This document shows positions 52,404-62,225 of a stretch of 64,000 nt of DNA, in pieces. The DNA lies in contig NZ_FNJC01000001.1 in the NCBI RefSeq assembly GCF_900104305.1, positions 1,129,543 to 1,193,542 of the forward strand. The letters run 5' to 3'. The position numbers and the translations under genes were made by a program. A model generated the notes under the pieces. It did no database searches and was not told the DNA's origin. It saw nothing but the letters and a program-made list of their open reading frames with translations. Every line of letters begins with the position of its first letter. Position 1 is the first letter of the stretch. This DNA comes from Filomicrobium insigne. Its GTDB lineage: Bacteria; Pseudomonadota; Alphaproteobacteria; Rhizobiales; Hyphomicrobiaceae.

Positions 52404-54521
52404 TCAGCCGACAGATTCGGTGTTCACCAAACCGCGCTTTTCAAGCAGACCATCGATCTCAGGCGGGCGGCCCCGGAAATCGATGTAGGCTTGATGCGGA
52501 TCCTGGGAGTTGCCTGCGGCGTAGATCGCCGATTTCAGGCGGGCGGCAACATCAGGGTTGTAGATGTCGCCGGTTTCCTTGAACGCTGCGAAAGCGTCTG
52601 CATCCATGACCTCAGACCACAGGTAGCTGTAGTAGCCTGCGGCATAGCCCCCGGTGATGTGTGTGAAGTGCGGAAGGCGATGGCGCATGACGATCTCGCC
52701 CGGCATACCGATGCGGTCCAATGCATCACGCTCGAATTCGGCGGGCTGGAATAAGCCCTGTTCCTCTAGCGCGTGCATTTCGAGATCCAGCAATGCGCAG
52801 GCCGTGTATTCGACTGTCGCGAAGCCCTGATTGAACTGCTGTGCTGCTTTCAATTTGTCGATCAGAGACTGCGGCATGGGCTCGCCGGTTTGATAGTGCA
52901 AAGCGAACCGGCCCAGAACCTCAGGCTCGCCAAACCAATGCTCATAGAGCTGCGAGGGCAGTTCAACAAAGTCACGCGCGACTTTGGTGCCTGCCACCGA
53001 TGGATACGTGACGTCAGACAGCATCCCGTGCAGGCCGTGGCCAAACTCATGGAAGAGCGTGCGGGCATCGTCCATGGAGATCAGCGTTGGTTCGTCATCG
53101 GAGCCGCGCGAGAAATTCATTACATTGACAATGATCGGCCGAACCGGCTCGCCGTCCAACTTGTGGCTCGCCCGTAGATCCGTCATCCAGGCGCCCGAAC
53201 GCTTGCCCGATCGCGCAAAATAATCCGCCATGAAGATTGCAACATGGAGACCGTCTTTATCGGTGACCTCGAAGACGCGCACGTCGGGGTGAAAACGCGG
53301 AGCATCCGGCAGCTCTGTGAACTTCAAACCAAACAGACGGCCAGCCGTGTCGAAGGCGGCGGCGATAACGTTGTCGAGCTTGAGGTATGCGCGTAGTTCG
53401 CCCTCATCCAAGTCATAGCGGACTTTGCGTTCACGCTCGGCATAGTAGCGCCAGTCCCATGGCTGAATGGCAAAATTACCGCCTTCGGATCGTGCGCGTT
53501 CGGCGAGTGCGTCGCGCTCTTCCATCGCGCGCTTCTTGGCTGCAGGCCACACGCGGTCCAACAGACCGCGCACCGCTTCTGGCGATTTCGCCATGGTATC
53601 GGCGAGCACGTAGTCAGCGAAACTTGGATAACCCTTAAGCCGAGCTATTTCGGTGCGCAGACGAACGATCTCCGCCAACGTCTCGCTATTGTCCGTCGCT
53701 CCACCGCCGGCACCACGATCGATCCACGCGCGAAATGCGGCTTCGCGCAAATCGCGGCGATCCGAAAACGTCAAGAAGCCTTCGACGCTGGATCTGCCAA
53801 GGGTAATAGCGTGGGCATTGTCTCCAGCGAGGCCCAAATCCTTTGCGGCACGGCGCGCGTTCGCTCTTGCCATGGGGGGCAGACCAGCCAGATCTTCATC
53901 ACTCATCAGAGGCAGATGCCAAGACTGCTCATCGGCGAGGACATTTTGGTTGAACTGGGTGGCGAGCTCAGCGAGGCGGCGATCGATTTGCGCAACGCGT
54001 TCTCGCTCTTTCGATCCGAGAGCTGCGCCCGCGCGTATGAACCACGTATTGTAACGATCTAGCACACGCGCTTCTTCGGGCGTCAGATCGAGTTCGGCCC
54101 TCGCGTCATAGAGCGCCTTAATCCGCTCATACAGCTTGCTGTTCAGGAATATCGTGCTGCTATGGGCCGCAAGCGCAGGGGCAATGTCGCGTTCGATCGC
54201 CTGCAGATCCGGCGTGGCGCAAGTACTGACCTGATTGAAAAAGACGTCGGCGACGCGTTCGAGCGGCAGGAAGCTGCGATCCATGGCAGCAATAGTATTG
54301 GCAAACGTTGGTGCCTCTGGATTTTCTGCAATCGTCCGGACGTCTTCTGCGTGCGCGTGCATGGCCGCTTCAAATGCCGGAGCAAAATGGCGTGGCTCGA
54401 TTTCCGAGAATGGCGGCAGGCCGAAGGGTGTGGTCCAGGTTTTCAGAAGAGGATTGTCGTTCTGATCGCGGTTGATTGCGGACGCAGCCAAGCTGCCCGT
54501 GCCGTTCGTGGCTGAACTCAT
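52404..54521 (-). CDS. M3 family oligopeptidase (dipeptidyl carboxypeptidase-like)
   Basis: 705 residues from the ATG at 54521, preceded by AGGGA; the open frame upstream to 54797 passes through a terminator and is not coding. Zinc site HEFGH at 491-495 (DDARTLFHEFGHGLHGM) with the third ligand Glu about 25 residues on in the FVELPSQLYEHW segment. The long all-helical N-terminal part is typical of Dcp/oligopeptidase A/thimet family. Cytoplasmic cleavage of short peptides is expected. Dcp versus PrlC cannot be separated with certainty. Confidence 0.92.
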   Translation of the reverse strand: MSSATNGTGSLAASAINRDQNDNPLLKTWTTPFGLPPFSEIEPRHFAPAFEAAMHAHAEDVRTIAENPEAPTFANTIAAMDRSFLPLERVADVFFNQVSTCATPDLQAIERDIAPALAAHSSTIFLNSKLYERIKALYDARAELDLTPEEARVLDRYNTWFIRAGAALGSKERERVAQIDRRLAELATQFNQNVLADEQSWHLPLMSDEDLAGLPPMARANARRAAKDLGLAGDNAHAITLGRSSVEGFLTFSDRRDLREAAFRAWIDRGAGGGATDNSETLAEIVRLRTEIARLKGYPSFADYVLADTMAKSPEAVRGLLDRVWPAAKKRAMEERDALAERARSEGGNFAIQPWDWRYYAERERKVRYDLDEGELRAYLKLDNVIAAAFDTAGRLFGLKFTELPDAPRFHPDVRVFEVTDKDGLHVAIFMADYFARSGKRSGAWMTDLRASHKLDGEPVRPIIVNVMNFSRGSDDEPTLISMDDARTLFHEFGHGLHGMLSDVTYPSVAGTKVARDFVELPSQLYEHWFGEPEVLGRFALHYQTGEPMPQSLIDKLKAAQQFNQGFATVEYTACALLDLEMHALEEQGLFQPAEFERDALDRIGMPGEIVMRHRLPHFTHITGGYAAGYYSYLWSEVMDADAFAAFKETGDIYNPDVAARLKSAIYAAGNSQDPHQAYIDFRGRPPEIDGLLEKRGLVNTESVG

Positions 54522-54994
54522 TCGCCGAATTCCCTGTGTCGGATCACTACGTCGGCTCCGCTCAAGAGCCGATTGCCGGATACTCATATAGGAGTGCGCC
54601 ACGCGGATGGCCACTTCGGAAAAATAAGGAGGGGCGGCCAGAAAGTAGAAAGGGCCGGTTGGGGGAACCGGCCTTTCTTTTTGGGAATGGGCAACTAGGA
54701 GAGACGTTGCCATCAGGTCCGATCCGGCGAGTAAACTCCGGGGGCTGGGGGGCTGAGAGTTCCGAAGCCGTATCCCGCGGATCGAACCCAGAGGCAACGG
54801 TTGATAATGTGCCCTTGATTTGCGGCCTCAGATTGGCCGGTCCGCGACGTGAATCTGACCAATAAAAGGTCATTCCGTGTGCGAATCCTCCGAGATGCGG
54901 CTAGCCAGAACGTCCCTTTGAGAGGCTGCTTCAATACTTGCAATAGGCTCGTAATACGGCGATCATGACTACTCTGTGACAAGGGAGGCGCGTT
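54522..54994. other. 473-base region between M3 peptidase and DUF2794, possible small RNA
   Basis: No protein gene found; the longer frames here have no start signals and no family match. A strong + strand terminator sits at 54649-54682, with no + strand gene upstream of it in the region. A T-arm-like string at about 54779-54790 was checked and does not fold as a tRNA. Confidence 0.45.
54649..54682 (+). terminator. Orphan intrinsic terminator
   Basis: 8-bp stem GGCCGGTT/AACCGGCC (54653-54660 with 54666-54673), GGGGG loop, flanked by AAA/TTT and followed by CTTTTT. The nearest upstream gene on the + strand is the cyclase 2.3 kb away. Confidence 0.8.
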
Positions 54995-55384
54995 TTGAGC
55001 GATTCAGAACCGATAACAATCCTCCGCCCGCGTGCGAACGATGCAGCCGCTGGTGCCATCGCCGCCGGGCCCGACAAGGTTCCCCCGACGACCTGTTTCA
55101 ATCGACACGAATTGAGAGAAATACTCGCGGTTTACGGCCGTAAGGTCGCTGCCGGTGAGTGGCGAGACTATGCGATCGACATGAATCGCGAGAAGGCGGT
55201 CTTCTCTATCTTCCGCAAAGCTAGCGAGTGGCCACTCCTCCGCATCGAAAAGGTTCCGAAGCTGGCACGCAAGCAGGGTGCGTATAGCGTTATCGCGGCC
55301 ACCGGTGTGATTTTGAAGCGCGGACACGATCTGCGACGCGTTCTCGATGTTCTGGAAACGAACCGCATGCGCGTCGTGCGCTGA
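54995..55384 (+). CDS. DUF2794 protein
   Basis: 129 residues, begins with a TTG at 54995 which has AAGGGAGG (54981-54988) six bases upstream; this site decides the start. After a variable 30-residue N-terminus comes the conserved DUF2794 core (CFNRHELREILAVYGRKVAAGEWRDYAI, split by its own loops, and VFSIFRKASEWPLLRIEKVP). Family restricted to alphaproteobacteria as far as I know, function unknown. Convergent with the Bax-inhibitor gene, with a terminator between them. Confidence 0.88.
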   Translation: MSDSEPITILRPRANDAAAGAIAAGPDKVPPTTCFNRHELREILAVYGRKVAAGEWRDYAIDMNREKAVFSIFRKASEWPLLRIEKVPKLARKQGAYSVIAATGVILKRGHDLRRVLDVLETNRMRVVR

Positions 55385-55421
55385 GCTGATTCTCGAACAC
55401 GTTTCGAGAGGTACAACACAG

Positions 55422-55456
55422 AAAGGGCCCCGACTAATGTCGGAGCCCTTCTTTTG
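55422..55456 (+). terminator. Terminator between DUF2794 and Bax-inhibitor genes
   Basis: AAGGGC/GCCCTT (55423-55428 with 55445-55450) and CCGAC/GTCGG (55430-55434 with 55439-55443) with one mismatch, loop TAAT, then CTTTTG. On the other strand it is followed by TTTCTG, so it may work both ways. Confidence 0.75.
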
Positions 55457-55484
55457 TTTCGGTGTAATTGGTAGCTTATGCCGC

Positions 55485-56249
55485 TTATTCGCGATTGCCG
55501 AAGAGCTGGAGCAGCATCATGAACATGTTGATGAAGTCCAGGTAAAGGCTGAGCGCGCCCATGATGGCAGCCTTCGCGACCATCGTAGAGTCGTGACGGA
55601 TAGCGAGGTACTCGTCCTTGATGCGCTGCGTGTCATAGGCCGTCAGACCTGCGAAGACGAGAACGCCGATAACAGAGATGGCGAAAGCCAAGGCGCTCGA
55701 CTGCAGGAACCAGTTGACGATCGCGGCAATGATGATGCCGACAACGCCCATGATCAGGAATGAGCCCCAACCACTCAAGTCACGCTTGGTCATGTAACCC
55801 CAAGCGCTGAGGCTGGCAAAAGCTGCTGCTGTGACGAAGAACACCTGCGTGATCGACTGGCCGGTGAAGACCAGGAAGATCGAGGAGAGCGACACGCCCA
55901 TAATGGCTGCGAACGCCCAGAACGTCATCTGCGCGGCGCCGATGCTCATCTTTTGAATGCGAAAGCCAAGGAAGAAGACAAAAGCCAGCGGCGCCAGCAT
56001 TACGACCCACTTCAACGGCGAGGCATAAAGAGCCGTACCGAACTCTGTGAGGCCTGCGACTTTGCCATCAGCCCCCGTGACAACGGCTAGGGTGTAGACC
56101 AGGTAAGCAACTACGCCGGTCAGGCCAACGCCAGCCGCCATGTAGTTGTACACACCCAGCATGTAAGAGCGCAGCCCTTCGTCTACGGCCGCGCCTGTTC
56201 GCGTCGTAGCGGTCGCTGCCTGTGCATACCTGTTTTCGTATTCGGTCAT
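55485..56249 (-). CDS. Bax inhibitor-1 / YccA family membrane protein
   Basis: 254 residues, seven transmembrane helices, BI-1/YccA-like UPF0005 family. Hallmarks: the FxG/AxTAYDTQ element (FAGLTAYDTQRI near the C-terminus) and a conserved Asp pair in the last helices (SLYLDFINMFMMLL). Bacterial members include YccA (FtsH modulator) and the calcium-leak channel YetJ. Role here not predictable. Single gene with its own upstream region. Confidence 0.92.
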   Translation of the reverse strand: MTEYENRYAQAATATTRTGAAVDEGLRSYMLGVYNYMAAGVGLTGVVAYLVYTLAVVTGADGKVAGLTEFGTALYASPLKWVVMLAPLAFVFFLGFRIQKMSIGAAQMTFWAFAAIMGVSLSSIFLVFTGQSITQVFFVTAAAFASLSAWGYMTKRDLSGWGSFLIMGVVGIIIAAIVNWFLQSSALAFAISVIGVLVFAGLTAYDTQRIKDEYLAIRHDSTMVAKAAIMGALSLYLDFINMFMMLLQLFGNRE

Positions 56250-56407
56250 CTGTTAATTCCCTATGGCCGGTGCGAGTATTATTTTTCGGCTTGCGATTGG
56301 AATATGTCGTGTTCCGCTCGCCGTTTCAAGGAGCCGAAAGAGTATTTTTGCAGTTTGACTTAGTGATCGAATTACGGATCGGCAAGGTATATTTCACGAC
56401 CTCAGTG

Positions 56408-58984
56408 CTATTGAGACCTTAAATAGGGCACAGGTCGTGCCCGCAAGACTTGCCAAGTCCCCAGACCGCCGAAAATCAGAATTAAGCCCAATGCGAGCCC
56501 AATAGCTTCCAAAACTGCCTGGAACGAGAAGAAAAACGGCACATCGATCACTTGGCTGAGTGCCAATTCCGCCGACATCGTGCCAAGCACAATAGCAAAT
56601 CCTGCTGTCAATAGACCGAGCAGCATATACTCTATCGCATGAGCGAGCAGGATCCGACGGCGCGTGGCGCCCAACGCCTTAAGAATCACCGCCTCTAGAA
56701 TGCGGCGACGTTGCGCTGTAGCCAGAGAGCCTGCGAGTACGAGAGCGCCTGCCAATAGAGTAACACCACTCGCGATACGGATCGCGGTGATGATCTTTTC
56801 GAAGACGTCGTTAAATGCCGTGATGGCATCACGAACTCGGATGACGGTGGTTGTCGGGAACGACTGCGCTACCGATTTGGCCAACGCGGCTTCCTGCTTG
56901 ATGTCGACATTGTCGGGCAACGCAATCGTCGCAAGCATGTTGTTTGGCGCGCCAGCCAGCGTGTTTGGGGAAAACACCATCACAAAATTGATTGAGAGAC
57001 TGTCCCAATCCAGTTCGCGCAGGTTTGCAATACGGGCTGTGATGTTGCGGCCCAAGACGTTGACCGTAACTGTATCGCCGATGCTCAAGTTCAAGAGCTT
57101 CGCAAGGTCGGCTTCAAAGGAGACAAGCGGCTCTCCGCTATAATCAGCTGGCCACCATTCACCCGCCGTTACACGCGAACCGTCCGGGACTTCTGTGGAA
57201 TAGGTGATGCCGCGATCACCGCGCAAAACCCACTCCGCATCCGGTGGCGCCTTGATGCTTTCTACAGGACGGTCGCCGAGTTTGATCAGCCGGCCGCGCA
57301 GCATCGGTGCTTCCTTGACCCTGGCGCTGGGTACTTTAGCTAGAATGTTGTCGCGAAAAGTAGAGATTTCGGTCTTGGGAATATCCAGCACAAAATAGTC
57401 GGGTGCATTTTCAGGAAGCTTTCCGTTCAATTCCTCGACCAATGAGGCATCAGTCAGTGCCACTGCTACGAGTAATGAAAGTCCCGCTCCAAGAGAAAGA
57501 ATAATCGATCGGGTCAATCCGCCAGGACTTCCGATATTCCCAATCGCAATTGCCAATTCCGGCAATTTTGATCGGGGAATTTTCCCTGCCGCCCATGTTA
57601 CGGCTAAGCCGAGCGCATAAAAAACCAACAAAACAACAACCAACGCAGCGCAAAAATAAATTGCGATTTTGGACGTGTCCGCGCTCAAGATCGCAATAAC
57701 GGCGAGTGCCAGCGCCAGTCCGCCCGTCGCGATCATGATGGCGAGGCTCGGCAGTCCACCCGTGTTGCCCACCTCATCGCGGAACAGGACAGCCGGAGAA
57801 ATCTGTTCGGCACGACCCAACGGCCAGATTGAAAATAGAAGGGAGACCAGCAAGCCATAGCCCGCAGCAGCCGCAAGGCTCATGGGTGAGACCGTGAGTT
57901 CCGTGGGTAACGGTAGCAAGTGCCCGTATTGTGCCTGGAGCACAGCGGGAATCAGGGTGCCGGCAACCAGCCCAATGGCGATGCCGATTGCGGCGATAGC
58001 CAGGATTTGCGCCAGAAAGGCCGCAAAGATTTGACGGCTCGTGGCACCTATCGCCCGCATCGTCGCGATGGTGCGGCGTCTGCGGTCCACAAATTGAGCG
58101 ACCGCATTGGCAATACCGACGCCGCCCACAATTAAAGCGGCCAAGCCGAGGAGCGTCAGGAATTGCCTCAGCCGATCCAATGTCTTGCGGATCTCTGGCG
58201 ACGGATCACGTCGATCCCCTATCGTAAAGCCGCCATTCGATAGTCCTGCCTTGAGTGCTTCGTGCGCGTCCAGTAGGTCTTTCGGTGTTTCACGATCCGG
58301 GCCCAGCGCCAGGGCGTAGCGCCATCGCACCAGGGCACCGGGTTGTATGAGGCCGGTATTCTGCAATGTCGCGATGGACACAAGTACGCGCGGCCCGTAC
58401 GTGAGGCGATCGACTAGTCCTTCGGGCTCTTTCTCAATGAAAGCGCGAATCTCAAGTTGCGCTTGGCCCACCGTAATCTTGTCGCCGACTTTCAGCCCAA
58501 GTCGTTCGAGCAGGATGGGTTCCACGGCGGCGCCATTGTCGCGCAATACATCTGGAAGAGATGCACCTCCGCTAAGCTCAAGACGTCCCGCTAGCGGATA
58601 GGCTCCATCGACGCTCTTGAGCTCCGCAAGCATCTGATCGCTGCCATCGGGCAATTTCGCCATGATCCGCATTGTCGCGGTTTCGCTGATCTTACCCACC
58701 CCATCAAGGATCGCACGTTCCTCGGCATTCGCACGCGTGTGCATCCTGGAGATGGCGATGTCGCCGCCCAAGATCGTGCGGCCATGGCGCTCAAGACCCA
58801 GATTGAGCGAGTCCGCCAGCGTTCCAACGCCCGTGATCACCATGACACCCAGCGCGACGCACAGCATGAAGATAATGAAGCCATCGAACCCAGCGCGCAT
58901 CTGTCGGCCAGCCAAGCGCAGCGGCAGCGGAAGAACCGAACGCCGTTCACGATTGGTGGATTGCGCCACTTCGACTGCCGTCAT
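56408..58984 (-). CDS. ybbP: ABC transporter permease, YbbP type (FtsX fold)
   Basis: 858 residues, large FtsX-like permease with about ten transmembrane helices: one at the N-terminus (34-55), an FtsX core around 270-400, a middle pair (410-480), and a C-terminal FtsX core (740-855). Between them two large periplasmic domains. The YbbP group pairs with a YbbA ATPase and is predicted to export or lift lipophilic or envelope compounds; the true substrate is unknown. It starts 43 bases after ybbA. Confidence 0.9.
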   Translation of the reverse strand: MTAVEVAQSTNRERRSVLPLPLRLAGRQMRAGFDGFIIFMLCVALGVMVITGVGTLADSLNLGLERHGRTILGGDIAISRMHTRANAEERAILDGVGKISETATMRIMAKLPDGSDQMLAELKSVDGAYPLAGRLELSGGASLPDVLRDNGAAVEPILLERLGLKVGDKITVGQAQLEIRAFIEKEPEGLVDRLTYGPRVLVSIATLQNTGLIQPGALVRWRYALALGPDRETPKDLLDAHEALKAGLSNGGFTIGDRRDPSPEIRKTLDRLRQFLTLLGLAALIVGGVGIANAVAQFVDRRRRTIATMRAIGATSRQIFAAFLAQILAIAAIGIAIGLVAGTLIPAVLQAQYGHLLPLPTELTVSPMSLAAAAGYGLLVSLLFSIWPLGRAEQISPAVLFRDEVGNTGGLPSLAIMIATGGLALALAVIAILSADTSKIAIYFCAALVVVLLVFYALGLAVTWAAGKIPRSKLPELAIAIGNIGSPGGLTRSIILSLGAGLSLLVAVALTDASLVEELNGKLPENAPDYFVLDIPKTEISTFRDNILAKVPSARVKEAPMLRGRLIKLGDRPVESIKAPPDAEWVLRGDRGITYSTEVPDGSRVTAGEWWPADYSGEPLVSFEADLAKLLNLSIGDTVTVNVLGRNITARIANLRELDWDSLSINFVMVFSPNTLAGAPNNMLATIALPDNVDIKQEAALAKSVAQSFPTTTVIRVRDAITAFNDVFEKIITAIRIASGVTLLAGALVLAGSLATAQRRRILEAVILKALGATRRRILLAHAIEYMLLGLLTAGFAIVLGTMSAELALSQVIDVPFFFSFQAVLEAIGLALGLILIFGGLGTWQVLRARPVPYLRSQ

Positions 58985-59027
58985 GCTGTTTCCTTCGCCG
59001 CAGAGGCAACACTTGAGCCGGCCATGC

Positions 59028-59720
59028 TCAGGCCGCGTCCTTCAGATCATCCGCGGAAATGATGCCATCGGTCATGCGGAGAGTACGCTGGCAGCGTTCG
59101 GCCAATCGTTCGTCATGAGTCACCAGGATGAGGGTGGCGTCGGAACGACCGTGCAGTCCAAAGAGAAGCTCGATGACGTGCCGTCCGGTTTCGCCATCCA
59201 GATTTCCGGTCGGCTCGTCAGCGAGAATCAAGCGGGGCTTGGTGGATAAAGCGCGGGCCAACGCGACGCGTTGTTGCTCACCACCGGACAACTCGGCTGG
59301 AAAATGCTGCAGGCGAGACCCAAGTCCAACTTCACCCAATAACTCGCGGGCACGGGAGGCCGCATCAGGCGATCCCTGGAATTCGAGCGGGAGTGCAACA
59401 TTCTCAAGCGCCGTCATCGTCGGAACGAGGTGGAAGGATTGGAAAACGATGCCGATTTCAGTGCCGCGCAGACGCGCGCGCTCGTCTTCGTCGAGTTTGG
59501 AAAGATCCTGCCCCGACACGACGACGCGACCACTGGTCGCGCGTTCGAGGCCGGCTAGTACCATCAGCAGCGATGTCTTGCCAGATCCGGACGGCCCCAG
59601 GATTGCCACAGATTGGCCCGGTGTCAGATCCAGCGTGATGCCGCGGAGGATTTCGACAGCACCGGCGCGACTGGTCAGACTGAGACGAACGTTGTCCAAT
59701 GAGACAATGGGAGCAGGCAC
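59028..59720 (-). CDS. ybbA: ABC transporter ATP-binding protein, YbbA type
   Basis: 230 residues from a GTG at 59720 with GGAGG about 10 bases upstream; the frame to 59867 would overlap the tesA start. Walker A GPSGSGKT (42-49), signature ELSGGEQQRVALARAL, Walker B LILADEPTGNLDG. LolD/MacB-like type of ATPase. Paired with the YbbP permease on the same strand and divergent from tesA, the same trio that E. coli has (tesA-ybbA-ybbP). Confidence 0.92.
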   Translation of the reverse strand: MPAPIVSLDNVRLSLTSRAGAVEILRGITLDLTPGQSVAILGPSGSGKTSLLMVLAGLERATSGRVVVSGQDLSKLDEDERARLRGTEIGIVFQSFHLVPTMTALENVALPLEFQGSPDAASRARELLGEVGLGSRLQHFPAELSGGEQQRVALARALSTKPRLILADEPTGNLDGETGRHVIELLFGLHGRSDATLILVTHDERLAERCQRTLRMTDGIISADDLKDAA

Positions 59721-59843
59721 GTGTACGGAACCTCCAGAAAAGTCCGGCCGATGGTAATGCGGCAATGCTGTGGATGTCAGCAAGCCAACCACGTCGTAAC
59801 GCTGGTTTGAATGCCAATGGATGAGGGTTGAGGCGCTATCGTG

Positions 59844-60539
59844 ATGAAGTCGAGATTTCGCACACACTTTGGTGAGATGTCCGGGGTCGCTCCCATAAGA
59901 GCTTGGCTTGCGATTATCTCCATAGGACTGACGGTGTTCATGGCGTTGGATGTGGGACTTGCCCGGGCAGGCGACAAGCCTTTGAAGATTGTGGCTTTCG
60001 GCGACAGCCTGACCGCAGGTTACATGCTTGAGCCGTCCGCGGCTTTACCTATTCAGCTTGAAGCTGCCTTAAAAAAACGTGGGTACTCGGTCGTTGTGGA
60101 GAATGCCGGCGTCTCAGGTGACACGACGGCCGCGGGGCTTGCACGTTTTGACTGGGCAATCCCGACGGACACCGACGCCGTTATCCTTGAACTCGGGGCC
60201 AACGATGCCCTCCGAGGCATAGACCCCGAATTAACGCGAAAGAACCTTGAGCGGATCCTTGAGAAGCTTCGCGAACGCGACATCAAGGTTCTGATTGCCG
60301 GCATGATCGCGCCAAAGAACTGGGGCGAAGCGTATTCGAATGCGTTTGACCCCATATTCTCAGAATTGGCGAAGACGTATGGTGCACTCTACTATCCTTT
60401 CATCCTCGAAGGCGTAGCGACTGACGCTGCGCTTAGTCTTGACGATGGAATGCACCCCAATCGCAAAGGTGTGGCGGAAATCGTCCGGCGCATGCTGCCA
60501 AAGGTTGAAGAACTGATTGCGGAAGCGAAGTCTGGGTGA
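59844..60539 (+). CDS. tesA: SGNH/GDSL arylesterase TesA-like
   Basis: 231 residues from the ATG at 59844 (a GTG at 59841 is an equal option; GAGG lies upstream). Signal peptide (about 18-42). SGNH blocks: S55 in FGDSLTAGY, Gly in block II (ENAGVSGDTT), N in LELGANDALRG, and D/H in DGMHPN. Periplasmic esterase or lysophospholipase-type enzyme. Linked to the divergent ybbAP. Confidence 0.92.
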   Translation: MKSRFRTHFGEMSGVAPIRAWLAIISIGLTVFMALDVGLARAGDKPLKIVAFGDSLTAGYMLEPSAALPIQLEAALKKRGYSVVVENAGVSGDTTAAGLARFDWAIPTDTDAVILELGANDALRGIDPELTRKNLERILEKLRERDIKVLIAGMIAPKNWGEAYSNAFDPIFSELAKTYGALYYPFILEGVATDAALSLDDGMHPNRKGVAEIVRRMLPKVEELIAEAKSG

Positions 60540-60638
60540 GACGCTGCGTTTCCCTTTTTTTCAAGAGGTGGAGTCAGAGGCCGTTCAGGTAAAAACCACT
60601 ACATAAAAGTTGTCATATGACAGCGGAGGGTTACACCC

Positions 60639-61214
60639 ATGCCTCGTCTTTTTACCGGTATCGAACTCCCTGAAGATCTTCGCGACGATCTCGCCGATAT
60701 GGAGCAACCTCTTCCCGGCGCTCGCTGGATCGATACCGACGACATGCACATCACGCTGCGGTTCGTCGGCGACATCGACAATCGGACCGCGAGCGAGTTC
60801 GCCGATATGCTTGCGGGCATCGACGTGAACGCTTTTCATGCCCGCATTTCCGGGCTCGGTACGTTCGGTGGAAAAGAGCCGCGATCGATTTGGGCCGGCA
60901 TCGAAGCTGGTCCGGAACTGGAACAACTCGCGCGTGCTCATGAACGCGCTGCGAGGTCTGCCGGTCTCCCGCCCGAAGGTCGTCAGTTCAAACCCCACGT
61001 TACGATCGCGCGGTTGAAGTCCACCCGTCCCGAAGTCGTTGCTCGGTATCTCGAACACTTCGGCGGCTATCGCTCGGAACCCTTCCTCGTGACGCATTTC
61101 ACGCTGTTTTCCTCGAAGCCAAAGGTCGGGGGTGGTCCATATGTTGTCGAGGAGACCTTTCCCCTATTTGGCGGTGGCAACGCCCAGGGGTTGATGGCCT
61201 ATGGGCCCGGCTAG
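60639..61214 (+). CDS. thpR: RNA 2',3'-cyclic phosphodiesterase (2H family)
   Basis: 191 residues. Two HxT motifs of the 2H phosphoesterase fold: H37-I-T39 and H120-V-T122, plus the FKPHVTIARL context of ThpR/LigT. Opens 2',3'-cyclic phosphates at RNA ends; in some species it ligates tRNA halves in vitro. ATG at 60639, GGAGGG upstream. Convergent with the DUF2865 gene (11 bases). Confidence 0.93.
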   Translation: MPRLFTGIELPEDLRDDLADMEQPLPGARWIDTDDMHITLRFVGDIDNRTASEFADMLAGIDVNAFHARISGLGTFGGKEPRSIWAGIEAGPELEQLARAHERAARSAGLPPEGRQFKPHVTIARLKSTRPEVVARYLEHFGGYRSEPFLVTHFTLFSSKPKVGGGPYVVEETFPLFGGGNAQGLMAYGPG

Positions 61215-61225
61215 GCAATATGCGC

Positions 61226-62080
61226 TCAGCGATAACTCCGAGGTGCGTCGCCGGGCCACGTATAAGCCGATGTTCCACTTCCCCAGCCGTTGAACTGGCC
61301 GGACGCAGGCTTTGACGGGTTGCGCTTGTAATCTCTGTTTGAGGGTCGGCGCGGTGAGTGTTTTGGTTGGCCACGTGAGACGATTGGGTTTGCGGCGGTG
61401 CGGGTGTTTTGAAGCGGTGACGCTTCAGCTTCCATTTCAGAGCCAGCGTCCGCGGTGATCGTCTCTTCAGACTTCTCGCTCTCCGTGATGCTAGGTTCCG
61501 ACGGCTCCAATTGAACCTTCGCTAAAGTTAGTGGCCGTGTTTCTTGTATCTTGGCCATCTCAGCCTCGTAGCGATAGCGCAGATGACGTAACCGCTCGCT
61601 CGACGACCACGGCATAGGCCGGCAGGAACACCCATCAATAAGGCGTTTACGATAGACATATGCGGTTGGCAGAGCGGCATAGGAGCGGCCGGTTAGGTCA
61701 ACCATGCGCTCTGGGTCGGGGTCACTCGCCGGCATATAAAAGAGGCGGGAGTCGTCTCCGCAGCTCGATTTACATTTCGCCGCGTCACGGTGGAAGGCGC
61801 CCCGCATGGTGGACGAGCTTATGGGGAAGTAGTACCCGTCGCACATGCGCACGCACATCGTGCGGTACCGCGCTGGGCTAATCTGAGATTCCCGGATGTC
61901 ATATTCGGATTGCCACGTCGCGTGGCTGTTGCGAGGAGATGAACGGTAAACGGTTGGCTTTTGCGGACCAGAGGCAAATCCAAAGAGGTTTTGCAGTAGT
62001 GATTGGGCGTGCGCGTCCGGCCCAACCAAGGTTACTGTACAAACGGCAACCCAACCCGCGCCGCGCAAAGTCCAACGCAT
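61226..62080 (-). CDS. DUF2865 exported protein
   Basis: 284 residues from ATG at 62080 (a TTG at 62101 with GGAGA upstream is an alternative). Signal peptide ending near AHA-QS. DUF2865-like central region: TMCVRMCDGYYFPIS followed by CKSSCG and a later CSC, five to six conserved Cys. The last third is Ser/Glu/Pro/Arg-rich and probably disordered. Alphaproteobacterial family, function unknown. Confidence 0.75.
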   Translation of the reverse strand: MRWTLRGAGWVAVCTVTLVGPDAHAQSLLQNLFGFASGPQKPTVYRSSPRNSHATWQSEYDIRESQISPARYRTMCVRMCDGYYFPISSSTMRGAFHRDAAKCKSSCGDDSRLFYMPASDPDPERMVDLTGRSYAALPTAYVYRKRLIDGCSCRPMPWSSSERLRHLRYRYEAEMAKIQETRPLTLAKVQLEPSEPSITESEKSEETITADAGSEMEAEASPLQNTRTAANPIVSRGQPKHSPRRPSNRDYKRNPSKPASGQFNGWGSGTSAYTWPGDAPRSYR

Positions 62081-62225
62081 ACCCAACCCCGAACACTCCA
62101 AGGATGCCCGTCTCCTAGGCTAGGGACGAGATCGTCCGCGTATCATCGTGCGCGATCCCAAATAATTTGTGAACTGAAGGATGGGGTGGCCGAGAGGAAC
62201 GCTAACTATCCGCTGGCGGAGGCTT

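Noticed and set aside
54522-54797. N-terminal extension of the M3 peptidase by 92 codons
   Set aside because: It passes through the terminator and lacks family similarity; the ATG at 54521 has a good Shine-Dalgarno.
54750-54850. Possible tRNA on the minus strand (GGGTTCGATCC-like T arm)
   Set aside because: The T stem does not pair and no acceptor or anticodon arm can be built around it.
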